A DNA stretch of 64,000 bases from positions 186,001 to 250,000 of the forward strand of contig NZ_JAAKEJ010000003.1 in NCBI RefSeq assembly GCF_011039135.1, given 5' to 3'. Shown in pieces: positions 25,931-35,059 of this stretch (the first letter of the stretch is position 1; every line of letters starts with the position of its first letter). Source of the DNA: Desulfovibrio sp. ZJ209 (GTDB lineage Bacteria > Desulfobacterota > Desulfovibrionia > Desulfovibrionales > Desulfovibrionaceae). Position numbers and translations under genes: made by a program. The notes under the pieces were generated by a model. That model was not told where the DNA came from. It did no database searches and saw nothing but the letters and a program-made list of their open reading frames with translations.

Positions 25931-27727
25931 TCATTCGGCGCCGGCCTGGGCTTCCCGCCAGGCCTGGAACATCAATGCGGCCCAAATTCCATCCACATAT
26001 ACCTTGCCCGCGAGGGTATCCCTCCACATCCGGGCCACCGCATCCGGGTTCAGCCAGCCTTCCCTGCGCAGGCGGTCGGGCGCCAGCAGACTCTCCGCCC
26101 ACTCGCGCAAAGGCCCGCGCAGCCAGAGCAGGAGCGGGCAGCCAAAGCCCTGCTTGGGGCGATCCGTCAGCACGGGGGAAACATAGTGGTCAAGGATGTG
26201 CCGCAGGGGCCACTTGCCCTTGCCGCAGGCGCGCCTGAGCTCGGGCGGCATGCGCCAGGCAAGCGCATAGATGCGGTGGTCGAGCAGAGGCGGGCGTACC
26301 TCAAGGGAGACAGCCATGGAGGCGCGATCCACCTTGGTCAGGATGTCGCCGGGCAGATAATGCTCGGTGTCGATGAGCTGGGTAAGCTCCGCGTCGTTCT
26401 CCAGCATGCTGTCCGCAATGCCCTGAACGAAGTAGGCCGAAGGCGCCCTTCCCCCGGGCACGGGGTTCAATCCCATCCAGCGGCCGAAGTGGTTGCGCTG
26501 GTAGAAGACGGAGCGGCTGAGCCCCACGGGGATTTTGCGCGGGAGCGTACAGCCTGCCTGCGCATAGCCGCCAAAGAGTTCGTCACCACCGTCGCCGGAC
26601 AGGGCCACGGTAACGTCACGTCTTGTCAGTTGCGAGAGGAAAAACGTGGGCATCTGCGAGCTGTCCGCAAAGGGGCCGTCATAGATGTGTGGCAATTGGG
26701 GAATGAGCCTGATGGCGTCCTCGCCGGTGACATAAAGTTCCGTATGCACCGTGCCCAGGGCCTCGGCTATGGCCTTGGCATAGGGAGCCTCATTGAGTTC
26801 CGCCTGCTCGAAGCCGATACTGTAGGTACGCACCGGGGTGGGGGAAGCCTCCTGCATGAGGGCGACCACGAGGGAGGAGTCGATGCCCCCGGAGAGGAAG
26901 GCGCCGATGGGCACATCGGACACCAGGCGGCGGGAGACCGCGTCCCGCAAGAGGGCGTGCAGCTCGTCCAGAGCCCCGCGGTGGTCACGCACGCGGTTTG
27001 CCACCCCGGCGAGCGCCACCTTGCGGGCGCTCCACCATTCTTCTTCCTGCGGGGCGTCGCCTGGGCGGACGCGGAGCAGGTGGCCGGGCTTGAGCTGGTG
27101 AACCCCGGAAAACAGGGTCAGGGGCGGCGGCAGGTAGCCGCTGCGGAAAAAGGCCGCCAGCATGTGCCGGTCGATGTCGGGATGGAAATCCGGGTGCTGG
27201 TGAAGCGCCTTGAGCTCGGAGCCGAAAAGCAGCTGGTTGTCGCACACGGCCCAGTAGAGCGGCTTGATGCCAAAGCGGTCGCGGCCGAGGATAAGTGTAC
27301 GCTCCCTGGCGTCCCAAAGGCCAAAGGCGAACATGCCGATGCTTTGCTCAAGGGCGCGGCCCACGCCGAGCACGGCGCAGGCCTCGAGAAAGACCTCCGT
27401 ATCCGAGCGGCCGCGCCACGGGATGGTCTGCCCGGCAGCGGCCTCAACCTCCCGGCGCAGGTCCTCCGCATTGTAGATCTCGCCATTGTAGGTGAGCACA
27501 TAGCGGCCGTCGTGGGAGCGCATGGGCTGCGCGCCGGCCAGGCTGGTGTCGCGGATGGAGAGGCGCCTGTGCCCGAGGGCGATGCCGGCGTCCGCGTCCA
27601 GCCACAGGCCCTCGCCGTCGGGGCCTCGGTGGGCTAGCACGCGCGTCATGCGCGCAAGGATGCCCTCGGCGTTTTCAAGGGAGGGCAGGATACCTGCAAG
27701 ATTATAGAACCCGGTGATACCGCACAT
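25931..27727 (-). CDS. asnB: Asparagine synthase (glutamine-hydrolysing) family amidotransferase
   Basis: Protein of 598 residues. The start is the ATG at 27727, which puts Cys2 (MCGITGFYN) at the N-terminus as glutaminase nucleophile and follows AAGGA. The glutaminase domain covers about residues 1-210 (TYNGEIYN, GRSDTEVFLE), and the synthetase domain has the PP-loop FLSGGIDSSLV near 255 and LSGDGGDELFGGY near 370. In glycan clusters this family often amidates a sugar carboxylate instead of aspartate, as in some O-antigen loci, and its place amid glycosyltransferases supports that. Ordinary asparagine synthesis cannot be ruled out. Confidence 0.9.
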   Translation of the reverse strand: MCGITGFYNLAGILPSLENAEGILARMTRVLAHRGPDGEGLWLDADAGIALGHRRLSIRDTSLAGAQPMRSHDGRYVLTYNGEIYNAEDLRREVEAAAGQTIPWRGRSDTEVFLEACAVLGVGRALEQSIGMFAFGLWDARERTLILGRDRFGIKPLYWAVCDNQLLFGSELKALHQHPDFHPDIDRHMLAAFFRSGYLPPPLTLFSGVHQLKPGHLLRVRPGDAPQEEEWWSARKVALAGVANRVRDHRGALDELHALLRDAVSRRLVSDVPIGAFLSGGIDSSLVVALMQEASPTPVRTYSIGFEQAELNEAPYAKAIAEALGTVHTELYVTGEDAIRLIPQLPHIYDGPFADSSQMPTFFLSQLTRRDVTVALSGDGGDELFGGYAQAGCTLPRKIPVGLSRSVFYQRNHFGRWMGLNPVPGGRAPSAYFVQGIADSMLENDAELTQLIDTEHYLPGDILTKVDRASMAVSLEVRPPLLDHRIYALAWRMPPELRRACGKGKWPLRHILDHYVSPVLTDRPKQGFGCPLLLWLRGPLREWAESLLAPDRLRREGWLNPDAVARMWRDTLAGKVYVDGIWAALMFQAWREAQAGAE

Positions 27728-27911
27728 GCGCATTCCTTATGACAATGACTCGTATGCAGAGCCGCGGCCGGAGCATGGGGCCCGCGTTGGCGGCCGTATC
27801 CTCTTTACCGCAGATAGGGGTGGAAGTCTTCCAAAAAACTGTTGGGGAACGGCGGGGAAGGAAACGCAGTTTTTGGACCAGGCCTGTAACGCCGGTGGCA
27901 GGCGCGGCGCT

Positions 27912-29150
27912 TCAGCATCCCTTGCAGGGCGCCTCGGCGAGCAGCGTCTCGTATCTTTGGAGCACACGGTCGCCCAGTTTCTTCAGGCTGAACTCCTCCG
28001 TTATTCTTTGCCGCCCGGCGGCGCCGAGACGGGCCCGCAAGGCGGCGTCGTCCAGCAGGGCCAGCACGCTTGCCGCCATGGCGTCCACGTCCCCTGCTTC
28101 GTGCAGAAAACCCTCCTGTCCGTGGCGCACGAGGTCCGGAATGCCGCCCACATTGCTCGCCACCACCGGGAGGCCCGCTGCCATGGCCTCCATGATGGCA
28201 TTGGGGAAGCCCTCCAGCCGGGAAGGCAGGAGGAAGACATCAGCGGCGGAGAGCAGCGCCGCCACATCGTTCTGCACACCGAGCAGGTGCACCCGCCCCT
28301 CAAGGCCGGCCGCGCGCACCATGGCGCCCATTTCGTCCTCATCGGTCATCTTTGTGCCGGCAATAAGATAATGACAGTCCGGCTGCTGGGGAAGGAGGCG
28401 GCTAAAAATATCGAGCATGGCAGCCGGGGACTTTTCTTCGGAAAACCGCGCGAGAGTCAGCACGATGGGAGAAGCCGGCGGCAAGCCCAATGCCTTGCGC
28501 AGTTCGCCGGCTTCCTGCCTTGGGCGCCCGGGGGTGAGGGCCGGGTCTATGCCGTTGGGGGCATAGGCGACCAGCTCGGGGTCGATAGCGAGCCAGCGGG
28601 CATAGTGGAGCGCGCCAGCCCTGGAGTTGGCCTCAAAGTGCGGGGAGGCACGGTCAATCAGGTAGCGGTACATCCGGCGCGTAAGCTCCGCGAAGTCACG
28701 GGCGAGGGTTTGCGGGTCAACATTGCGAAAGGATGCCAGGTGCGCGGGCACGCCGGCCAGGACGGCGGCGCAGCCCGCTGCGCAGTTGGGCGCGTCGAGA
28801 TAGGAATGGACGACATGGGGCCGGAAGCGGGCAAAGGCCCCCGCAAGGAAAAGTATCCCGGTCTTCAGCGTGTGCGGCGCCGGGATATGGCCGAAAAAAT
28901 CGGCATGCTCCCGGGAGAGGCGTATGCCTTGCTTGAGAAAGTCCGGCGACATCACATTGACGATCTCGACGCCGCTTTCCCCAAGGGCCTCCAGGTAATG
29001 CGCCTGCCGCATGTCCTTTTGCGCATGGAGCAACACCACATGGTGCCCGCGCCGGCCCAGTTCGCCGGCGAGGTTCACCATCTGCCGCTCGGCGCCTCCC
29101 GGCAGGAAGGTGGAGATGTAAAGACAGACGCTTAAGGACACTTGGGCCAC
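27912..29150 (-). CDS. Glycosyltransferase family 4 (tandem paralogue 1)
   Basis: Protein of about 412 residues. It opens with VCLYISTFLPGGAERQMVNL, the acceptor-side loop of GT4 enzymes, and the donor site holds ARFSEEKSPAAML, VFLLPSRLEGFPNAIMEAMA and LPVVASNVGG. It is a close paralogue of the next gene upstream (29481-30701), with long shared stretches (for example SRAGxLHYARWL and YAPNGIDP). No ATG fits; a GTG at 29150 is used, with only a weak ribosome site, so the start is unsure by a few residues. A gap of 184 bp separates its end side from the asparagine-synthase gene. Confidence 0.88.
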   Translation of the reverse strand: MAQVSLSVCLYISTFLPGGAERQMVNLAGELGRRGHHVVLLHAQKDMRQAHYLEALGESGVEIVNVMSPDFLKQGIRLSREHADFFGHIPAPHTLKTGILFLAGAFARFRPHVVHSYLDAPNCAAGCAAVLAGVPAHLASFRNVDPQTLARDFAELTRRMYRYLIDRASPHFEANSRAGALHYARWLAIDPELVAYAPNGIDPALTPGRPRQEAGELRKALGLPPASPIVLTLARFSEEKSPAAMLDIFSRLLPQQPDCHYLIAGTKMTDEDEMGAMVRAAGLEGRVHLLGVQNDVAALLSAADVFLLPSRLEGFPNAIMEAMAAGLPVVASNVGGIPDLVRHGQEGFLHEAGDVDAMAASVLALLDDAALRARLGAAGRQRITEEFSLKKLGDRVLQRYETLLAEAPCKGC

Positions 29151-29480
29151 TCGTCAGTGAGGCTTGCCTGATGCCGACGCTTTGCGACAGTGCGGTGGAG
29201 AACCGCAGGAGGGCGGCCAGCCGGCCCCGGGCGCACCGTTGTCGGGCGGCTCAATTGCTGTTGGGAAACCGCGCGGAGCCCTGTTTTCGCCGCAGGGCCC
29301 AACCAGAAAACTGCCCGGGCACGCTGCCAAAACATCCCGCTGGAATGCGGCCTTGCTGCTACCCGCCCGCTGCTTCTCCACCTGCGGGATGCGGAGTGCC
29401 CCCGCCGTTTCCAACGGAAAATCCTGGTTTATGGGCGCATCAGGGCAGCATTTTATGCGAATCCAGCCACCTATATAGCA
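29151..29480. other. Intergenic gap between the paralogous glycosyltransferases
   Basis: About 330 bp with no gene I can support. Short open frames exist on both strands but have no ribosome site or family features. It could be scar sequence from the duplication of the two flanking genes. Confidence 0.4.
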
Positions 29481-30701
29481 TCAGCGGCCGGATTTTTCAA
29501 GGAGCTCCGCATACCTGGCAAGGACACGGTCGCCCAGTTTTTGCAGGCTGAACTCCTCCAAGATCCTCTGGCGTCCGCCGTTGCCGAGCCGCGTGCGCGT
29601 TTCCGTATCGGCCAGGAGCCTCCGCACGCTTTCGGCCATGCCTTCCACATCCCCGGCCTCATGCAGGAAGCCGTCTTCGCCGTGGCGCACGAGGTCGGGG
29701 ACGCCGCCCACATTGCTGGCCACCACGGGCACCCCTGCCGTCATGGCCTCCATAATGGCATTGGGAAAGCCCTCCACCCTTGAGGGCAGCAGAAACACGT
29801 CGGCGCAGGATAAAAGGGGCGCCACATCGCTGCGCACGCCAAGCAGGTGCACCGTGCCCTCGAGCCCGCGCTCGCGCACCATGGCGCCCATTTCTCCGTC
29901 ATCGGTCATCCCGGAGCCGGCGATGACATAGTGCGCTTCGGGGTGTGCGGCATGCACACGCGCGAAGATATCCAGCATGGCCTCGGGGGATTTTTCCTGG
30001 GAGAACCGCGCGAGCGTCATGACAATGGGCGCTGCCGGGGGCAGTGCCAAAGCCTCGCGCAGTTCCCGGGGCGAACCGGCGCCCGGGGACATATAAACGG
30101 ACGGGTCGATGCCGTTGGGCGTGTAGGCGATGCTCCCGGGGTCGATATCGAGCCAGCGGGCATAATGCAGCACGCCGGCTCTTGAATTGGCCTCGAAATA
30201 CTGTGAGGTATTGGCCAGGAGATACCGGTAGAGCGGCAGGGTGAGGTCGGCCCAGGGGAAGCGGCCTGTGCGGGGGTCCACATTGCGGAACGAGGCCAGG
30301 TGCACAGGCGCCTCAGCCAGAAAGGCGGCGCAGCCACCTGTGCAATTTGTCAGGTCGAGATACGAATGGACGATATCGGGCTTGAGCTGGGCCAGGGCTC
30401 CCGCCAGATAGAGGATGACCATCCGTATGGAGCGCGCGGCAGGAATATTCCCGAAAAATTCAGGGCGGCGCCGGGATTGCATGATGCCCTGCTTGAGAAA
30501 GTCCGGGGCAAAGGCATAGACAAGCTCCACCCCCTTTTCGCGGATGGCATCAAGATAATGCGTCTTTTGCACATCTTTTTGCTCGTGGAGCAGCGTCACC
30601 CGCTGCCCCCGGCCGGCGAGTTCGCGCGCGAGATTGACGATCTGCCGTTCTGCCCCGCCGGGATTGAATGTGGAGATATGCAGACAAATTTTCAATGGCA
30701 T
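29481..30701 (-). CDS. Glycosyltransferase family 4 (tandem paralogue 2)
   Basis: Protein of about 406 residues beginning MPLKICLHISTFNPGGAERQ. Donor-site motifs ARFSQEKSPEAMLD, FLLPSRVEGFPNAIMEAMT and VPVVASNVGGVPDLV match those of the gene at 27912-29150, and the two proteins align along their whole length. The ATG at 30701 is chosen because the paralogue also begins at this point; an upstream in-frame ATG at 30746 has an AGGAA but adds residues not shared. Presumably both enzymes add related sugars to the same chain. Confidence 0.88.
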   Translation of the reverse strand: MPLKICLHISTFNPGGAERQIVNLARELAGRGQRVTLLHEQKDVQKTHYLDAIREKGVELVYAFAPDFLKQGIMQSRRRPEFFGNIPAARSIRMVILYLAGALAQLKPDIVHSYLDLTNCTGGCAAFLAEAPVHLASFRNVDPRTGRFPWADLTLPLYRYLLANTSQYFEANSRAGVLHYARWLDIDPGSIAYTPNGIDPSVYMSPGAGSPRELREALALPPAAPIVMTLARFSQEKSPEAMLDIFARVHAAHPEAHYVIAGSGMTDDGEMGAMVRERGLEGTVHLLGVRSDVAPLLSCADVFLLPSRVEGFPNAIMEAMTAGVPVVASNVGGVPDLVRHGEDGFLHEAGDVEGMAESVRRLLADTETRTRLGNGGRQRILEEFSLQKLGDRVLARYAELLEKSGR

Positions 30702-30767
30702 GGTGGAATACCCGAGTTGAAGCCAGCGGGGCTGCCGCTGGCTCATGGAAGGAATTTCCTCGCCGCA

Positions 30768-31850
30768 TCACGCCGGGGCTGGCCCACGCCCCCGTTTCTG
30801 CGGGCGTCCTGCGGCCAGCGCCTGCGCGGCCAGGCAACGCAATTTGCCTCGCACCATGGCCGAGGAGCCGGCACCCGAATGAAGGTCGGCATACTGTTTT
30901 ACGATGGTCAGCAGAAAATCTTTGCCGTCCCGGGCAAAGAAGGGGAAGAGCGGTTCAAAATTCTTTTTGAGTGCTTCCAATAAGGCCTGTGGATAGCGGT
31001 GGATATTTTTTAGGGCATAGAGGTAGTCGCAGCAGAGAGCGCGGCTTTCGCTGTCCCTGCACCTGTTATACAGTACATCAACGCCATTCTCGAAGCATTG
31101 CCAGAGTTTATATATGTAGCCATCCGGGTCGGCGACATCAATATGGGCCCCGTGCAGCAGCTCGACGATGCGCAGCCGTGAAGCAATGGTGGACCGGATT
31201 TTTTCCTGCGAAAGGGTGAGCGATGCGCCGCTGTCCGGCAGTAAAAAATGTGTATAGACAAGATCATCGACACAGCGGAGCCGGGGTGTGGCGATCAGCG
31301 CTTCGGTGAGAAAGACCATGTCCGCGCCGAGGGCATAGCTCTCGTCAAAACGCAGTTTGCCCTGCACGAGGCCCGCGCGGTAGATGGCGCTCCACCAGTC
31401 AATATTGAAAAAAAAGCGGCTAGTGTCATGGATGTCCTTGTGCAACTGCAAGGGCGAAAGGCTCGCCTGGCCCTCATAATCAACGGTCTTCACCCGGCCG
31501 CGCACGATGTCGGCGCCGGTTGCCCTTGCCGCCTCGTAGAGCAGCCGGCACGCGTCCGGCTCGAGCATGTCGTCGTGGTCGAGGAAGGCAAGGTACTCGC
31601 CACGCGCGAGGGCGACACCGTGATTCCGCGCGGCGGATTCGCCGCCATTGACCGGCCGGTGCACCACGCGGAAGCGGCTGTCGGCCCCGGCGCGCGCGTC
31701 CAGCATGGCGGCGCTGGCGTCCGTGGAGGCGTCGTCCACGCAGATGATTTCAAGCTCTGGCTCGGTTTGCGCGGCGGCACTGTCGAGACAGCGCTCCAGA
31801 AAGGGCTCCGCGTTATGGACGGGAATAATGAGGGAAACATGCGGCTGCAT
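30768..31850 (-). CDS. Glycosyltransferase family 2 (GT-A) with C-terminal extension
   Basis: Protein of 360 residues. The GT2 core runs to about residue 230: MQPHVSLIIPVHNAEPFLE, EIICVDDASTDASA and GEYLAFLDHDDMLEPDA with the DxD-type site near 90. The rest is a helical region without a clear name. It resembles the GT2 at 35060-36100 in domain plan (about 350 residues, same core followed by a helical tail). The ATG at 31850 follows GGGG. Located between a GT4 and a methyltransferase of the same strand. Confidence 0.88.
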   Translation of the reverse strand: MQPHVSLIIPVHNAEPFLERCLDSAAAQTEPELEIICVDDASTDASAAMLDARAGADSRFRVVHRPVNGGESAARNHGVALARGEYLAFLDHDDMLEPDACRLLYEAARATGADIVRGRVKTVDYEGQASLSPLQLHKDIHDTSRFFFNIDWWSAIYRAGLVQGKLRFDESYALGADMVFLTEALIATPRLRCVDDLVYTHFLLPDSGASLTLSQEKIRSTIASRLRIVELLHGAHIDVADPDGYIYKLWQCFENGVDVLYNRCRDSESRALCCDYLYALKNIHRYPQALLEALKKNFEPLFPFFARDGKDFLLTIVKQYADLHSGAGSSAMVRGKLRCLAAQALAAGRPQKRGRGPAPA

Positions 31851-31935
31851 ACAGGCCCCAAAACTTCTTCAGCACCGAGAGCGATACATTTTTTAGAGGC
31901 TGGAGGAGGGTTTTCTGCCGCCCGCTGCGCGCCGG

Positions 31936-32916
31936 CTACGGCTTTACCTTCTTGTACATGCGCCACATGACCTTGCCGAGAGGATACAGGACTTTGGCCG
32001 CCACGGGATGCGAGGCCCGGATGCGTTCATACACCTGCCGGCGCAAGGGCACCCGCGGCGCGGGGGCTGCCGCGGGCGCCTGGCGAAAGTCCCGCCGGTG
32101 GTTGATGTTCTCGCCCACCATGTTTATGGCATATTCCTTGAGCATTTCCGGCTTTGTTTCAATATTTTTCTTCAAGATCGCCAAAAATTCAAAATTGCTG
32201 TTTTCGGGAACGAGAATCCTGTCGACGCCCAGGGTGGTCAATCCGATCTTTTGAATATAGGAAATTAAAAAGGCAAAACTTGCGGGAGTATATACAAAAC
32301 CGTGGGCGTCATTATACGCGTCTTGCGTGTAAAGATCCTCAACGAGTTCATGGACCACATGGGGAGGGCGAAGGAAGTTTACTGTTCCGTAGTCGCCATT
32401 GCCGTCGGTCGCATAGGCGTAATAGTTATATAAGGAGGAAAAGGAATGGATGGCATGGTTTTCTTTATAGGCCTCCATCCATTGGCCTATGGTCGAGTAG
32501 GGCCGATAGTAGTCGAAGGTCCCACGCCGGTCAGGAATGACGAGGCAGATTTTGCCCTTGTCGGCCAGCGCGTTCTCACATCTCTGCAAGAAGCGGATGG
32601 GATTGGGGATGTGCTCAAAGTTATGGATGCCCACAATATAGTCGACGCCGCGATCGAGCCCGAGGAGATCCCGAAATTCCCTGCCGTTATCCACGGCATC
32701 CACATGCTGGATGTTGTCCAGCAGGTGCCTGACATTGCCATCGTTTTTATATTTTTCAACCAGCTCTTCCCTTGTCGCGTGATCAATGGAATAGATGGAA
32801 TAGCCTTCCTTTCTTGTGGCAAGGGGATTGTAGCCGCCGCCAATTTCAATGCCCGTCTCGGAGGGCTTGAGCAAGGATTTTGTATAGGCGCGAAGGGAAG
32901 GTCGGGATTCATACAT
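31936..32916 (-). CDS. SAM-dependent methyltransferase domain protein
   Basis: Protein of 326 residues. Features: GIEIGGGYNPLATRKEG near residue 21 as a glycine-rich SAM loop, VDYIVGIHNFEHIPNPIRFLQRC near 92 and KICLVIPDRRGTFDYYR near 120, together a class I methyltransferase core of the type found in glycan loci. The C-terminal 60 residues are basic and Pro/Ala-rich (APAPRVPLRRQVYERIRAS), perhaps a membrane or partner contact. The ATG at 32916 follows GGAAAT, preferred over an ATG at 32976. The first two-thirds is AT-richer than the surroundings. Confidence 0.8.
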   Translation of the reverse strand: MYESRPSLRAYTKSLLKPSETGIEIGGGYNPLATRKEGYSIYSIDHATREELVEKYKNDGNVRHLLDNIQHVDAVDNGREFRDLLGLDRGVDYIVGIHNFEHIPNPIRFLQRCENALADKGKICLVIPDRRGTFDYYRPYSTIGQWMEAYKENHAIHSFSSLYNYYAYATDGNGDYGTVNFLRPPHVVHELVEDLYTQDAYNDAHGFVYTPASFAFLISYIQKIGLTTLGVDRILVPENSNFEFLAILKKNIETKPEMLKEYAINMVGENINHRRDFRQAPAAAPAPRVPLRRQVYERIRASHPVAAKVLYPLGKVMWRMYKKVKP

Positions 32917-33041
32917 GGCTATTTCCAGCTGTGTTGGTGCCCCTGTCCCTGGCCATGGAGCAATGGGAAGGCGCATGCGGGGCGCGCACCCAGTGGCCGC
33001 CCCGGGGGAGCCTCTGGAGCGGCGGCAGTTTCCCTGTGTTG

Positions 33042-34847
33042 CTATTTGGGGGAAAGACGGCGCCGCATCTTTGCGCGCAGCAGCTCCAGCGTGGCGGGCT
33101 TTGTGCTGCGGCTTGCCGCCTGGGCATGCAGCCTGCGATACTCACCGAAAGCCCGCTCGTTCTGGAAGCCGGAGGGCTGCGTCTCAAGCTGCCGCGAAAT
33201 ACGGTAGTCATATCCCTGGTCCCAGGCCACATAGACGGGGAGACGCTCCAGCGCATGCAGCAGGGTGCCGTTGGTGGGCAGGGGCTCTTCGGGAATGTCG
33301 CGCCGTGCCCAGGGTGTTTGCCAGAGGGGCGCCAGCGCGGCCGGTCGATACCAGAACATGTTGCCATAAGAGAACACCAGCATCGACAGATTGGGAAAAT
33401 CCACCTCGCGGGTGCAGCCGATACGCGCCCATACCTTTGGGAGAAGCTTTTTCATGTCCTGGTCCTGCTCATAGGAATACGGGAGCGGGGGAAACCTGAA
33501 GCCCGAGGGGATATCGGGAATCACGATGCCCAGTCCTGGCTGGCGCGCAAAGGCGTCCTCAATGTCCTCAAACCGGTCCAGCAGGCTCTCAAGCAGTTCG
33601 TCCAGCCACAATTCCCCGAAAAGCCGGTTTGCGGTGGGGGCCTTCTTGGTGTGGAGGTGGCAGGCCATGTCATACCCTGCAAGCTCCGGCGCCACCTGCA
33701 GCCATGGCCAGACATCGCGGCCCAGGTTTTCGCAGACCACGAGCTTGCGAAGGTTCAGCCCCGGAAACTCCTTTGCGAGCATTTCCCTGCATTCCGCCGC
33801 CTTGGCTTCGCTGTCGGTGGTGAGGAAAATATCCGCCCGGGCCCGGAGCCGTTCCGTGATGCGCGTCAAGATTTGGCGCAGAATGTCGGGATAGAAGACA
33901 TGGATATGGATGGCGATGCGCTGCCTTGGTGGCTTCGCCCGCGCCCGCTTCTTTTTCGGGAGGTCATGCGACACGATATGGACGGAGACCTCCGGCGAAA
34001 CCAGCCGCCCGAGGTGGTCACGGATCAGGGAAACAGGATAGCGGGAATGCTGCCGGATCAGCGGAAAGAGATACCTTGTTTCCGGCGGATTGTAGGTGAA
34101 AAAGGCCTTGACCTTGAGAAGGGGGTTTTTCTTCTGGAGCAGATAGCCCGGTTCCTGGGTGGTGACATTGGAAACTTCGGCTTCCTCCCTTGCCGCGTCG
34201 CAGAGAACTGCCGGCTTAAAGCCATGCCGGCAGAGATAGGGCGTCAGCTGGGTTTCATATTTCCTGATGCACGCCTCCACCCCCGTTTCGGGTTCCACAG
34301 CGCGCCAGAAATCGGCAAAGGGCGCCGAAAGGGCCGTCTTCTTGTTAAAACACAAAAAATAGGACTGGATGTGCTCGGGGATGCGCCCGTCGGTCGCCAG
34401 GGGGTCATCGCCCAGTTCTTCGCGGTGGTTGGTGAGGCCCCAGAAGTCCGCGCCCCGGGCCTCCATCTCGCGATGCACGGCCTCAAGTTCGAAGAGCGGC
34501 CCAAAGCAGGTGTCGTTCATCAGGGTCACGCTGTCATGGCGGGCGAGCCCCTCTGGCCCCTCATGGTCGAGGGCGACCTTCCAGGCATAAAAATCAAAGC
34601 CCGTATTTTCCCGCTCACGCACCTCGTCGCACAGGCCGGCCACTATGCGCCGCGCCTCTTCGGAGAGCGGGCTGTTGGAGATGAAGACGATGCGGGCATA
34701 GACCTTGCGCACCCGCTTCAACAGGTAGACGACATAATCCGCCAGGTTGCCCCACTTGTTGTAGTGGACAAACAGGAGAAGCCGCCGGGGGCGCCGCGCG
34801 CGGCGGCTTTTGGATGAGGGTGATGAAGCCGTGGCCGTTATGCCCAT
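33042..34847 (-). CDS. RgpF-like rhamnan synthesis family protein
   Basis: Protein of about 601 residues resembling the rhamnan synthesis F family: FVHYNKWGNLADYVVYLLK near the start, ISNSPLSEEARRIV, ENTGFDFYAWKVAL, SVTLMNDTCFGPL, then in the C-terminal half ENLGRDVWPWLQVAPEL and HLHTKKAPTANRL. Members are glycan-assembly proteins, often two glycosyltransferase-like halves, that build rhamnose-containing polymers. The ATG at 34847 follows AGGAC and gives a short basic tail before the domain; ATGs at 34877 and 34982 are alternatives. It suggests that a deoxyhexose polymer or oligosaccharide is one product of the cluster, though no rhamnose-synthesis genes are in the window. Confidence 0.83.
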   Translation of the reverse strand: MGITATASSPSSKSRRARRPRRLLLFVHYNKWGNLADYVVYLLKRVRKVYARIVFISNSPLSEEARRIVAGLCDEVRERENTGFDFYAWKVALDHEGPEGLARHDSVTLMNDTCFGPLFELEAVHREMEARGADFWGLTNHREELGDDPLATDGRIPEHIQSYFLCFNKKTALSAPFADFWRAVEPETGVEACIRKYETQLTPYLCRHGFKPAVLCDAAREEAEVSNVTTQEPGYLLQKKNPLLKVKAFFTYNPPETRYLFPLIRQHSRYPVSLIRDHLGRLVSPEVSVHIVSHDLPKKKRARAKPPRQRIAIHIHVFYPDILRQILTRITERLRARADIFLTTDSEAKAAECREMLAKEFPGLNLRKLVVCENLGRDVWPWLQVAPELAGYDMACHLHTKKAPTANRLFGELWLDELLESLLDRFEDIEDAFARQPGLGIVIPDIPSGFRFPPLPYSYEQDQDMKKLLPKVWARIGCTREVDFPNLSMLVFSYGNMFWYRPAALAPLWQTPWARRDIPEEPLPTNGTLLHALERLPVYVAWDQGYDYRISRQLETQPSGFQNERAFGEYRRLHAQAASRSTKPATLELLRAKMRRRLSPK

Positions 34848-35059
34848 GCCGTTCCGTCCTGTATCCCGGTGTTTCATGTACGCCGCGGCTGGCGTACATC
34901 TGGCTGCCGGCACTCCGGGAAAAACGGGTATCGTTTCCCGGGCCGGAGGAAGAAGGCCCCGCAGGAGATGGCCGGGCGCCATCGTTTGCCTGAGGCCGTT
35001 CCAGGCGTGGGCCGTCGCAAAGCCCGGCGCCCCGGGGAGCTTCAGATGCTTCGGCCCGC

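Noticed and set aside
29151-29480. Small genes in the gap between duplicate glycosyltransferases
   Set aside because: Several 60-100-codon frames overlap on both strands without ribosome sites or recognisable motifs.
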